NCBI GenBank assembly: GCA_965237565.1
Contig: OZ250145.1
Coordinates: 1,267,857-1,331,856, forward strand
DNA length: 64,000 nucleotides
Reading direction: 5' to 3'
Source: JANQSP01 sp965237565
Lineage (GTDB): Bacteria > Bdellovibrionota > Bdellovibrionia > Bdellovibrionales > UBA1609
Each line of letters starts with the position of its first letter. Position 1 is the first letter of the stretch. The position numbers were made by a program, and so were the translations under genes. This document shows, in pieces, positions 48,213-56,944 of the stretch. Under the pieces are notes generated by a model. The model worked only from the letters and a program-made list of their open reading frames with translations. It ran no database searches and had not been told where the DNA came from.

Positions 48213-48991
48213 CAATAATCTTTTTCCATATCGGATGAGGTACCCTCTCCACTTGTAGGAAAATTCATTTCCTTGGCAATGAATTCAAAAGATTTTTCTG
48301 TTTTGCAATCTTTCATTACGGAGAGCAGTCCTGCCTTCCCAAAGTTTTTCACGATTTTGTTGAGTATTTCAAACAATTGTTTGTTTTCCAATATTTTTTT
48401 TCGGTTATAAACATAGGGCCAAAGGTATAGATAATGCTGACGGCAAAAATTTTCCGTCACGGCTGGTTGATCGCAATTGTCATCCTGACAGTAAATTCTC
48501 CCTTGTACATCTTTGATGAGAATATTTTGTTTTTCTTTATTTTCCAAACGATCCAGTTCTTTTCTGAACTCTTGAAGTTTGCGCTCCTCTAAGTAATGGG
48601 AAGAAGAAGCTTTCGAACGAGGTTTAGCCTTTTGGACCGGCTGATGTTTGACAAATTCTTTGGAACTCGATTTTTTGAGTTCTGTGGTTTTTTTTATTGG
48701 TTTTTTTTCTATCTTCTTCTGATCTGCCTTCTTTTTGGCTGGGATTTTCTTTTTAGCCTGTTTCTTGGAAGTTTGTTTCTTGTTGCTTTGTTTTTTGGCC
48801 TTCTTAGAAGCTTGTTTCTTGTTGCTTTGTTTTTTGGCCTTCTTAGAAGCTTGTTTCTTGTTGCTTTGTTTTTTGGCCTTCTTAGGAGCTTGTTTCTTGT
48901 TGCTTTGTTTTTTGGCCTTCTTAGGAGCTTGTTTCTTGTTGCTTTGTTTTTTGGCCTTCTTAGAAGCTTGTTTTTTCCTACTTTTTGACAT
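48212..48991 (-). CDS. Lys/Ala-rich basic protein with a small Cys/His C-terminal module
   Basis: 259 residues. The first ~120 residues are extremely basic, with about five copies of a 13-residue unit KKQASKKAKKQSN followed by more Lys/Ala/Gln sequence. This is reminiscent of histone H1-like bacterial proteins and could bind nucleic acid. The C-terminal part contains IYCQDDNCDQPAVTENFCRQHYLYLW, a Cys-x4-Cys-x8-Cys-x2-His cluster likely to bind zinc, then a helical domain. Coupled to miaB (one-base overlap), hinting at an RNA-linked role, which is inference. No Shine-Dalgarno is seen before ATG 48991. Confidence 0.7.
   Translation of the reverse strand: MSKSRKKQASKKAKKQSNKKQAPKKAKKQSNKKQAPKKAKKQSNKKQASKKAKKQSNKKQASKKAKKQSNKKQTSKKQAKKKIPAKKKADQKKIEKKPIKKTTELKKSSSKEFVKHQPVQKAKPRSKASSSHYLEERKLQEFRKELDRLENKEKQNILIKDVQGRIYCQDDNCDQPAVTENFCRQHYLYLWPYVYNRKKILENKQLFEILNKIVKNFGKAGLLSVMKDCKTEKSFEFIAKEMNFPTSGEGTSSDMEKDY
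48770..48975 (-). repeat. 39-bp coding minisatellite (KKQASKKAKKQSN repeats)
   Basis: About five near-perfect 39-bp units within the basic protein gene; the frame is preserved by the unit length. Antisense frames over it (for example CFLAFLEACFLL) are shadows. Confidence 0.92.
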
Positions 48992-49078
48992 GGGCCAGAG
49001 ATTAAAAAACTTCTTTCATTAGGGTCAAGATATTTCTGACTCAATGATGAATAGCGTGCAAAAAATATCCATCCATTC

Positions 49079-50089
49079 TTACTGGACGCTCTGGTATACT
49101 TTGATAGACCCGATGCGACTTTTCAAAGAAACCTTGCCCCGTTTTTGGCTTCCTCTAAGTTGTCCCTTCGAGCGATCCATTCCTCCTGTTTTTGTACGAT
49201 GGAAATAAGCTGGTGTTCGGATTCTTCCTTCCCAACTTTCTGCCGTCACCCAAGCCCTTGATTTCGGAAAATCGAGGAAAATCATGCCTCTATCGGTGCT
49301 GATGTTCACATTTTTGGGATAGATCACCCCTCTTACGTTTCCTTCTTTTGATTCGCCCGTAATGGAGCCTCTAAATGGCTTAAAGACAATTCCTTTTTTT
49401 TCAAGCAAAAAACTGAGCTCTCCTTTTAAATCTTTAAGAAGCACTGAACCCTTGAAGGAACGAATATGAAACTTGCCTGCTGATTTTTGAACACTGATCT
49501 GGCCTTTAAAAATTTTTACTTCCACTTTCCCTTTGCAGGACTGAATGTTTATTTGGGAATTTTCTCCCTGTATTTTTACATCCCCTTCGTGCTTATTGAC
49601 AACAATCTTGCCAGAGCCTTGAAAGATTTGAAGATTGCCGGATGTATGATTCGTCTTTACACTCCCCTTCCCTAATAAAGAAATGAAGAGAGCTGTTTTC
49701 CAGAATTTTTTTACTTCTATCTCACCTTTGAATAAAGAAACTTGCACCAACAAATTGGAGGGAATCCAAATCGACATCTTCGGTCTTTTTTTCAAATCCA
49801 GCCAAGCTGTTTTTTTGGAAAGAGCTTTCCGGTCAAAAACACTGAAAAGAGATTCTTCCTCTTTAGAATCTAGTGAGCCTTCGTACTGAATGGTAAGAAC
49901 TCGACTTTTTTTCTTTTTCGTTTTTCTCAAAGTAAGGTCTGCACTTCGCAATTGAATTTGCAGTTGTTGGATATTTTCCGAAAGATCGTATCGCGTTGTC
50001 TTCATCTCTTTTTTGGATTCTGCCAAAAAGGGAAGACTAAAAAAAACCAGAGGGAAAACAGCAAAAACAAACTTCTTTATAGCTTTCAT
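49079..50089 (-). CDS. exported beta-strand-repeat protein (DUF4097-like)
   Basis: 336 residues with a signal peptide (FVFAVFPLVFFSLPFLAES). The mature chain is a series of short beta-strands with Gly/Lys/Ser turns, such as GKGSVKTNHTSGNLQIFQGSGKIVVNKHEGDVKIQGENSQINIQS. This is typical of DUF4097-type right-handed beta-helix or adhesin-like proteins. Probably periplasmic or surface; no enzyme motif. About 90 bases upstream of the basic-protein gene on the same strand, so co-transcription is possible. Confidence 0.7.
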   Translation of the reverse strand: MKAIKKFVFAVFPLVFFSLPFLAESKKEMKTTRYDLSENIQQLQIQLRSADLTLRKTKKKKSRVLTIQYEGSLDSKEEESLFSVFDRKALSKKTAWLDLKKRPKMSIWIPSNLLVQVSLFKGEIEVKKFWKTALFISLLGKGSVKTNHTSGNLQIFQGSGKIVVNKHEGDVKIQGENSQINIQSCKGKVEVKIFKGQISVQKSAGKFHIRSFKGSVLLKDLKGELSFLLEKKGIVFKPFRGSITGESKEGNVRGVIYPKNVNISTDRGMIFLDFPKSRAWVTAESWEGRIRTPAYFHRTKTGGMDRSKGQLRGSQKRGKVSLKSRIGSIKVYQSVQ

Positions 50090-50184
50090 GAAACTACATC
50101 CTTATCAAACTATGTTCTATGTTTCAAAAGAAAGAAGAAAAAATCGTTGCGTATTCTTGAACTACGTTTTAAAAGCAAAGGCTG

Positions 50185-51357
50185 ATGAAAGCTTACATCC
50201 TATCTGCCAAAAGAACCCCTATCGGTTCTTTCCTAGGAACTTTGTCGAATATTCCAGCTCCCCGTCTCGGAGCCAAAGTCATCCAATCACTCATCGAAGA
50301 AACCCGTCTTCCCGTTGAAGACGTGGAAGAGTGTCTCATGGGACAGGTACTCACGGCCGGCTCTGGACAAGCACCTGCTCGCCAGTCAGCCCTTTACGGA
50401 GGTCTCAAAAATTCCACGCAATGTATGACCATTAACAAGGTTTGCGGTTCCGGCTTACAATCCATCATGCTGGCTCATGATTCCATTGCCCTTGGCAGAT
50501 CCTCTGCTGTGATCGCCGGCGGTCAGGAAAACATGAGCCTCTCTCCCTATCTTGCAAAAGCAGTACGATCCGGTTTGCGCCTAGGTGATAGCCAGCTAGA
50601 AGACAGTGTGATCAAGGACGGGTTATGGGATCCTTACAACGATTTTCACATGGGAAAGGCTGGAGAAATATGTGCCAAAGAACAGCGAATCAGTAGAGAG
50701 GAGCAAGATGATTTTGCAAGAAACAGTTACAAAAAAGCACTCAAAGCCCAAGAAGAAGCCTACTTTGAAAAAGAAATTGTAGCTGTCGAAACAAAAGTAG
50801 GAAAAAAAAGTTTCAAAGTGAAAATAGACGAAGAACCCAGCAAAGTAAAATTTGATAAGATTGCAAATTTGCGACCAGCTTTTGAAAAAGGAGGAAGCAT
50901 TACAGTGGCGAATGCTAGCAAATTAAATGACGGAGCCGCTGCCTGTTTCCTTGTATCAGAAAGTTATATGAAAGAGAAAAAACGAAAACCGCTAGCACGA
51001 ATCATTTCGCAGGGAACATTTGCCAGAGAGCCTGAATATTTCACATTAGCCCCTGTTCAATCAATAAAAAATTGCTTGAAAAATGCGGGCATGAAACTAT
51101 CTGACATTGATTTATTTGAAATCAACGAAGCTTTTTCGGTTGTCGCTTTAGCTATCTCTAAAGAATTAAACATCCCAGATGAAAAATTAAACAAGCATGG
51201 AGGAGCTGTTGCCCTAGGACACCCTATTGGAGCCAGCGGTGCTCGTATCCTGACAACTCTCATCCATGCCTTGCACCAACATGATAAAAAATACGGACTG
51301 GCAAGCATTTGCCTCGGAGGAGGAGAGGCCGTTTCTTTGTTAATAGAAAAACAATGA
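50185..51357 (+). CDS. acetyl-CoA acetyltransferase (thiolase)
   Basis: 390 residues. Makes or splits acetoacetyl-CoA. The nucleophile Cys87 is in NKVCGSGLQS. The catalytic His is in LGHPIGASGAR and the second Cys in ICLGGGEAV near the C-terminus. Length is typical for biosynthetic-type thiolases. Its stop overlaps the start of the CoA-transferase alpha gene (ATGA), so the three genes act together on acetoacetate. Confidence 0.96.
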   Translation: MKAYILSAKRTPIGSFLGTLSNIPAPRLGAKVIQSLIEETRLPVEDVEECLMGQVLTAGSGQAPARQSALYGGLKNSTQCMTINKVCGSGLQSIMLAHDSIALGRSSAVIAGGQENMSLSPYLAKAVRSGLRLGDSQLEDSVIKDGLWDPYNDFHMGKAGEICAKEQRISREEQDDFARNSYKKALKAQEEAYFEKEIVAVETKVGKKSFKVKIDEEPSKVKFDKIANLRPAFEKGGSITVANASKLNDGAAACFLVSESYMKEKKRKPLARIISQGTFAREPEYFTLAPVQSIKNCLKNAGMKLSDIDLFEINEAFSVVALAISKELNIPDEKLNKHGGAVALGHPIGASGARILTTLIHALHQHDKKYGLASICLGGGEAVSLLIEKQ

Positions 51358-52073
51358 ACAAAGTTTATAAAGATGCTCTATCTTCTCTTTTCGATATCAC
51401 TGATTCAACCAGCTTGTTGGTAGGTGGTTTTGGTCTCTGTGGCATCCCTGAAAACCTCATCTCTGCTTTGCGTGAAAAAGGAGTGCAAAAGCTTACCTGT
51501 ATCTCCAACAATGCCGGAGTGGATGATTTCGGCCTAGGTCTCCTCCTACAAACAAAGCAAATAAAAAAAATGGTAGCGAGCTATGTGGGTGAAAATTCCC
51601 TTTTTGAACAGCAATTTTTAAACAAGGAACTGGAAGTGGACCTAGTGCCACAAGGAACTTTGGCTGAAAGAATCAGGGCCGGAGGAGCCGGCATTCCAGC
51701 TTTTTATACTCCTACAGGAGTGGGGACAAAGATCGCTGAAGGAAAAGAAACAAAAGTTTTTGACGGAAAATCCTACTTGCTAGAAAAAGCGATCCAAGCT
51801 GATTTTGCTCTCGTAAAAGCTTGGAAAGGAGATCAATTTGGAAATTTGATTTATCGACACACGGCTCGTAATTTTAATTCCATGATGGCAACAGCCGGAA
51901 AAATTACCATTGCCGAAGTGGAAATTTTGCTTAAAACGGGAGAACTGGAACCAAACAGCATCCACACGCCAGGGCTTTTTGTTCAAAGAATTTTTGAAGG
52001 GAAAAATTATGAAAAACGAATCGAACAAAAGACAGTGAGAAAAAAATCAGGAAAGGCAAGTTCATGCCACTAG
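51354..52073 (+). CDS. 3-oxoacid (succinyl-CoA:acetoacetate) CoA-transferase subunit A
   Basis: 239 residues. It activates acetoacetate with CoA from succinyl-CoA. The N-terminal glycine motif LVGGFGLCGIPENLI is typical of family I subunit A, as are GVDDFGLGLLL and GTLAERIRAGGAGIPAFYTPTGVGT. ATG 51354 overlaps the thiolase stop, which rules out the longer frame beginning at 51309. Its 3' end overlaps subunit B by ten bases. Confidence 0.95.
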   Translation: MNKVYKDALSSLFDITDSTSLLVGGFGLCGIPENLISALREKGVQKLTCISNNAGVDDFGLGLLLQTKQIKKMVASYVGENSLFEQQFLNKELEVDLVPQGTLAERIRAGGAGIPAFYTPTGVGTKIAEGKETKVFDGKSYLLEKAIQADFALVKAWKGDQFGNLIYRHTARNFNSMMATAGKITIAEVEILLKTGELEPNSIHTPGLFVQRIFEGKNYEKRIEQKTVRKKSGKASSCH

Positions 52074-52723
52074 ATCGCCACCAAATTGCTCAAAGAATTG
52101 CCAAGGAAATTAAAGATGGCTTCACTGTCAATCTTGGAATTGGCATCCCTACCTTAGTGAGCAACTACCTTCCAAAAAATATGGACGTGATGCTTCATAG
52201 TGAAAACGGACTGCTCGGCCTGGGGCCTTTTCCCTTCGAAGGAGAGGAAGACGCTGATCTGATCAATGCTGGAAAACAAAGCGTCACGAGTATCTTGGGA
52301 GCAAGCTTTTTTTCCTCAGCAGATAGTTTCGCTATGATCCGTGGCGGGCACATTCAACTAAGCGTACTGGGAGCCTTACAGGTGGATCAAGAAGCTTCGA
52401 TTGCCAACTGGATGGTACCCGGGAAAATGGTAAAAGGAATGGGAGGGGCTATGGACTTGGTAGCAGGTGCAAAAACAGTGATCGTAGCCATGCAACACGT
52501 AGATAAAAAAGGCCGACCCAAACTTTTGAAGCAATGCACTCTCCCTCTAACAGGATTGAGGTGTGTGAATCGAATTGTTACCGATTACGCAGTAATTGAT
52601 GTTCTCCCTAGGGAGGGCTTTGTGTTAAAAGAAACGGCTGAGGGAGTGAGCCCGGATGAAGTGCAAAAACTCACGGGAGCCCCTTTGAAAATAGATCCGA
52701 ACGTAAAAACTATTGAGCTATAA
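52064..52723 (+). CDS. 3-oxoacid CoA-transferase subunit B
   Basis: 219 residues. It contains the catalytic Glu47 in HSENGLLG, which forms the CoA thioester, plus LGIGIPTLVSNYLP and GGAMDLVAGAKTVIVAM. With subunit A it links acetoacetate to acetyl-CoA through the upstream thiolase. mrp starts at the next base. Confidence 0.96.
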   Translation: MPLDRHQIAQRIAKEIKDGFTVNLGIGIPTLVSNYLPKNMDVMLHSENGLLGLGPFPFEGEEDADLINAGKQSVTSILGASFFSSADSFAMIRGGHIQLSVLGALQVDQEASIANWMVPGKMVKGMGGAMDLVAGAKTVIVAMQHVDKKGRPKLLKQCTLPLTGLRCVNRIVTDYAVIDVLPREGFVLKETAEGVSPDEVQKLTGAPLKIDPNVKTIEL

Positions 52724-53518
52724 ATGAAAAATCCATTTGACCAACAATCTCCCTTAAAAAATGTAAAGCATGTTATCGCCATTGGTTCTGGAAAAGGGGG
52801 CGTGGGAAAAAGCACGGTAGCAGTCAATTTGTCCTTAGCTTTGAAAAAAGCACAAAAATCCGTGGGACTCTTAGATGCAGATCTTTACGGTCCTTCATTG
52901 CCTCGTATGGTGGCTTGTTTGAATCAAAAACCAGACATTCATTCTGAGACACAAAAGCTCATTCCCTTAACTCGCTATGGAATTCGGCTGATGAGCATGG
53001 GTTTTTTAATCGAAGAGGAAGCTCCCGTTATTTGGAGAGGTCCGATGCTTTTTAAAGCGGTTGATCAGTTTTTAAAGGACGTGGATTGGGGAACTCTTGA
53101 CTACTTGATTGTAGACCTTCCCCCAGGAACAGGAGACGTGGTTTTAACCCTAGCTCAAAAAGTTCCTCTGTCCGGTGGTATTGTTGTCTGCACACCCCAA
53201 AACATTGCCCTCTTGGATGCAAAAAAAGCTCTCAATATGTTGGATCAGTTAAAAATAAAAAAACTGGGTGTTGTTGAAAACATGTCCTCATTTAAAATGA
53301 ATCCAAAGGAAGAAGCTGTGGATTTATTTCCAAAAGGACAATTAGACACTTATCTCAAAACACAAGGAATAACAAAAATTGTGAGCATCCCCTTCCATCC
53401 CAATGTGGGGATTTCCGGAGAAGCAGGAGTTCCTATCGTGGAAAGTGATCCCAACTGTGAAGAAAGTATGGCTTTTTTCAAACTGGCTGAATTTGTCCAA
53501 AGTACATTGCAAATCTAA
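52724..53518 (+). CDS. mrp: Mrp/NBP35-family P-loop ATPase (ApbC-like)
   Basis: 264 residues. The deviant Walker A GSGKGGVGKST (about 21-31), DADLYGPSLPRM and VDLPPGTGDVVLTL define the Mrp family of Fe-S cluster carriers. Unusually, the C-terminal CxxC that normally bridges the cluster is missing: after VVENMS the sequence is SFKMNPKEEAVDLFPKG. There is also no N-terminal DUF59 domain. The protein may have a changed carrier role or only ATPase function. It begins at the base after the CoA-transferase stop and is followed at once by tRNA-Arg. Confidence 0.92.
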   Translation: MKNPFDQQSPLKNVKHVIAIGSGKGGVGKSTVAVNLSLALKKAQKSVGLLDADLYGPSLPRMVACLNQKPDIHSETQKLIPLTRYGIRLMSMGFLIEEEAPVIWRGPMLFKAVDQFLKDVDWGTLDYLIVDLPPGTGDVVLTLAQKVPLSGGIVVCTPQNIALLDAKKALNMLDQLKIKKLGVVENMSSFKMNPKEEAVDLFPKGQLDTYLKTQGITKIVSIPFHPNVGISGEAGVPIVESDPNCEESMAFFKLAEFVQSTLQI

Positions 53519-53523
53519 ACACT

Positions 53524-53597
53524 GGCCACGTAGCTCAGTTGGATAGAGCAAGAGTTTCCTAAACTCTAGGTCGCAGGTTCAATTCCTGCCGTGGTCA
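53524..53597 (+). tRNA. tRNA-Arg (CCT)
   Basis: A 74-nt cloverleaf: acceptor GGCCACG/CGTGGTC, anticodon arm AGAGT-TTCCTAA-ACTCT with anticodon CCT, T-loop TTCAATT. CCA is not encoded. It starts six bases after mrp. Confidence 0.96.
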
Positions 53598-53664
53598 CTT
53601 TTCTTTTTTTCGAAGGAAAAAACGCAGAACTCCCCCCAAGCCTTAAAGCAAAAACTCGGACCAG

Positions 53665-53710
53665 AAATAAAAAATGGCACCTGCCGTACAAAAAATGTAG
53701 GCGGGTGCCA
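53665..53710 (-). terminator. rho-independent terminator of the RRM gene
   Basis: On the minus strand a strong hairpin (TGGCACC...GGTGCCA, extended by GCC/GGC and ACA/TGT) is followed by TTTTTTATTT. It lies about 45 bases after the RRM protein stop. Confidence 0.85.
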
Positions 53711-53754
53711 GAATTTTATATTGAAGAACTGTGTGATTTACGAAAACCAAAGCT

Positions 53755-54090
53755 TTAGTAGCGACGGCCACCGCCGCCACCACCACCACCTCTGTGGCCA
53801 CCACCGCCACCGCCACTGCCACCGCCGCCGCCATTTCTGCGAGGTGGTCTATCCACTGATTCATTCACTCTCATGGGACGACCTTTAAAATCATAACCAT
53901 TGAAGTCTGATATAACAGCTTCCTGAGCTTCTTTAGTGGACATCTCTACAAAACCAAAACCTTTTGATCTCCCAGAGTGACGATCATTAATGATCTTCAC
54001 AGAAAGGACTTCGCCCTTTGGAGAAAAAAGATCTGTTAAGTCACTCTCCGTGACATCATACGACAAATTTCCGACATATAACTTTCCCAT
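53755..54090 (-). CDS. glycine-rich RRM RNA-binding protein
   Basis: 111 residues. One RNA-recognition motif: RNP2 LYVGNL (4-9) and RNP1 KGFGFVEM (43-50). It is followed by a short Arg/Gly-rich tail with several Gly runs. Such proteins bind single-stranded RNA in the cytoplasm, often during cold or stress. A good ribosome-binding site (GGGGTAGGA) precedes the ATG and a strong terminator follows, so it is a well-expressed single-gene unit. Confidence 0.95.
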   Translation of the reverse strand: MGKLYVGNLSYDVTESDLTDLFSPKGEVLSVKIINDRHSGRSKGFGFVEMSTKEAQEAVISDFNGYDFKGRPMRVNESVDRPPRRNGGGGGSGGGGGGHRGGGGGGGGRRY

Positions 54091-54233
54091 TCCTACCCCT
54101 TATATATAGTATAACCTTGCGTCAAAACCCTTCTGACGCTTGAGTTAATGTTGATAGTAAATCACCGAGAACTTGTCAAATGAAATCCCTTTTATTGATC
54201 TAGAGGTTGATAAAGGAAGAAATGAGGTGAAAA

Positions 54234-55277
<1,044 letters not shown>

Positions 55278-55281
55278 AAAA

Positions 55282-56067
55282 CTATTTTTCGGAGACAATA
55301 TAGGCCACCCAAGCCTCACAATCCTCCCCCTTATTTGCACGAACAAATTTGCCATCCCCTTCTCCGTTCCTATTCGTCCCTTCCCAGTAAATATGAATTT
55401 TGCGAAACCCCACCTCTCGCAACAAATCTCTAATCTCCGGAACGGTCCAAAGCCTCCAATTATAACTAAAAACTTTTTTTCTTTTTCTTTCACCCCTTCG
55501 CTTGAAATGAATATGAAATGAAGCATCATGAGAAATGGGATCGAAGTTTTCTTGCTCCCAAAAATACGTAAAATTTTTGTGACCCACCTGCTCTTCATTC
55601 GGAGCAAAACAATCACTTCCCCCAAAACAATCTAGAACGAAAATCCCTTTTGAATGCAAAGACCTCAGGCACTGAGAAAAGTATCTCTTCAACTCTTTTC
55701 TCTCTTTCAAAATACAATAAGAAAAATTCAAAACAGCAATAATGTCAGCTTTCGGCAGATTTTTTTTCAACACATTCGATTGAATCACTCGCACTCGTTT
55801 TCTTTGATCGGGTCTGAGACGAGACAAATAATTCTTCTCTCCATAAAGCAAGGGTTGGGAATCAATGTCCACACAGATAGCCTTGCATTCTCTGTCTAAC
55901 TTCACCCATTCACAACTGAGAGAAAAAGTGGAACAAAAATCTTCTCGAAAAGTGCGAGGCAATTTATTTCGTAATTCGCGATAACACTTCCTTATAAATC
56001 GCACATCTAGATCAGGGGACTGAACCGCCTGAAGGTAATGCCAATATTTATCAAAATCTTTTTTCAT
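55282..56067 (-). CDS. class I SAM-dependent methyltransferase
   Basis: 261 residues. Rossmann-type elements are AICVDIDSQPLLYG (SAM acidic loop), VRVIQSNVLKKNLPKADIIAVLNFSYCIL and HSKGIFVLDCFGGSD. The C-terminal WRLWTVPEIRDLLREVGFRKIHIYWEG is common in small-molecule or protein methyltransferases. The first glycine-rich motif is weak (FCSTFSLSCEW). ATG 56067 has GGAG seven bases upstream and replaces TTG 56085. Substrate unknown. It faces the FKBP gene tail-to-tail. Confidence 0.82.
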   Translation of the reverse strand: MKKDFDKYWHYLQAVQSPDLDVRFIRKCYRELRNKLPRTFREDFCSTFSLSCEWVKLDRECKAICVDIDSQPLLYGEKNYLSRLRPDQRKRVRVIQSNVLKKNLPKADIIAVLNFSYCILKERKELKRYFSQCLRSLHSKGIFVLDCFGGSDCFAPNEEQVGHKNFTYFWEQENFDPISHDASFHIHFKRRGERKRKKVFSYNWRLWTVPEIRDLLREVGFRKIHIYWEGTNRNGEGDGKFVRANKGEDCEAWVAYIVSEK

Positions 56068-56131
56068 CACATCTCCAATCTTCAATCTTCAGTGGTTCAC
56101 AATATTTTTCAACAAAGATCCGCTATGATTC

Positions 56132-56803
56132 TCATTTGATTGAGTTGGCATAGCTTTTTAAAGCAGGTACCTGCACGATGCTCCTACTAGGAAGCCAAAG
56201 TCCCGTGAGCTTTCCTCCGTAAACACAGCCCGTATCCAAACCAATTGAATTTTCCTTTATCCGCAAGCCTTGTTTCGCCCAATGAGCATATATCACCAAT
56301 TTTTCTCCCTTGTATAAATCATGCCAAGCCGGATAAGAAGAATTCTTCATATCTTTCCCCGTCCCATCCCAATACCGTATGTTCAACACCTGTTCTATTT
56401 TGGATTGACTCGGATGCTCATTGGGAACCACCCCTCCATGAACCAGTAAAAAATCCTTCTCCTCAACATAGATAGGCCAGCTTTTTATCCATGACAACCA
56501 GTCTTGTACACAATCACCCATTTTTTCTTTCAGTTTTTCCAGTACAGGGGAAAGGGTGGAATGATTTTCAACGTCTTGAATAAACTTCCATTCGTGGTTT
56601 CCTAAAATGGTTTCCAAGTTTTTTTCACGTACCCAGCGCAATACTTCAAAAGAATGAGGCCCCTTATTGATCAAATCACCCATAAGGATTAGGCGATGTT
56701 TCTTTGAACAGTATTTGGCTTTTTCAAGAAGTGTCATAAATTCATCAAAACATCCGTGAACGTCCCCGATGACAAAAATCTGGCTCGATCTGGCTGAACT
56801 CAT
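56132..56803 (-). CDS. PPP-family metallophosphatase (ApaH/PrpA-like)
   Basis: 223 residues. The binuclear-metal motifs are complete: GDVHG (13-17), GDLINKGP, GNHE, then HGGVVP and YAHWAKQG. This fits bacterial Ser/Thr protein phosphatases or dinucleoside-tetraphosphate hydrolases; length and the GDLINKGPHS form lean to the ApaH/PrpA group, and the substrate is not resolved. A single gene upstream of the methyltransferase on the same strand. Confidence 0.88.
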   Translation of the reverse strand: MSSARSSQIFVIGDVHGCFDEFMTLLEKAKYCSKKHRLILMGDLINKGPHSFEVLRWVREKNLETILGNHEWKFIQDVENHSTLSPVLEKLKEKMGDCVQDWLSWIKSWPIYVEEKDFLLVHGGVVPNEHPSQSKIEQVLNIRYWDGTGKDMKNSSYPAWHDLYKGEKLVIYAHWAKQGLRIKENSIGLDTGCVYGGKLTGLWLPSRSIVQVPALKSYANSIK

Positions 56804-56944
56804 CTCACCAGAATTAACATTATTTGTAAGATTTTGTTAGACGAACAGTTTTTTTTGCACGATTCGTTAAAAATTTCTACTCATTTGACAACTTTTTTAA
56901 TACATAATATTTTAAACGTACAATAAGGGATCGGATATCTAGAG

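Noticed and set aside
48596..49044. Repeat-rich frames on both strands (CFLAFLEACFLL; NKLLRRPKNKATR)
   Set aside because: Frame shadows of the 39-bp repeat; only the KKQASKKAKKQSN frame joins a normal C-terminal domain and overlaps miaB correctly.
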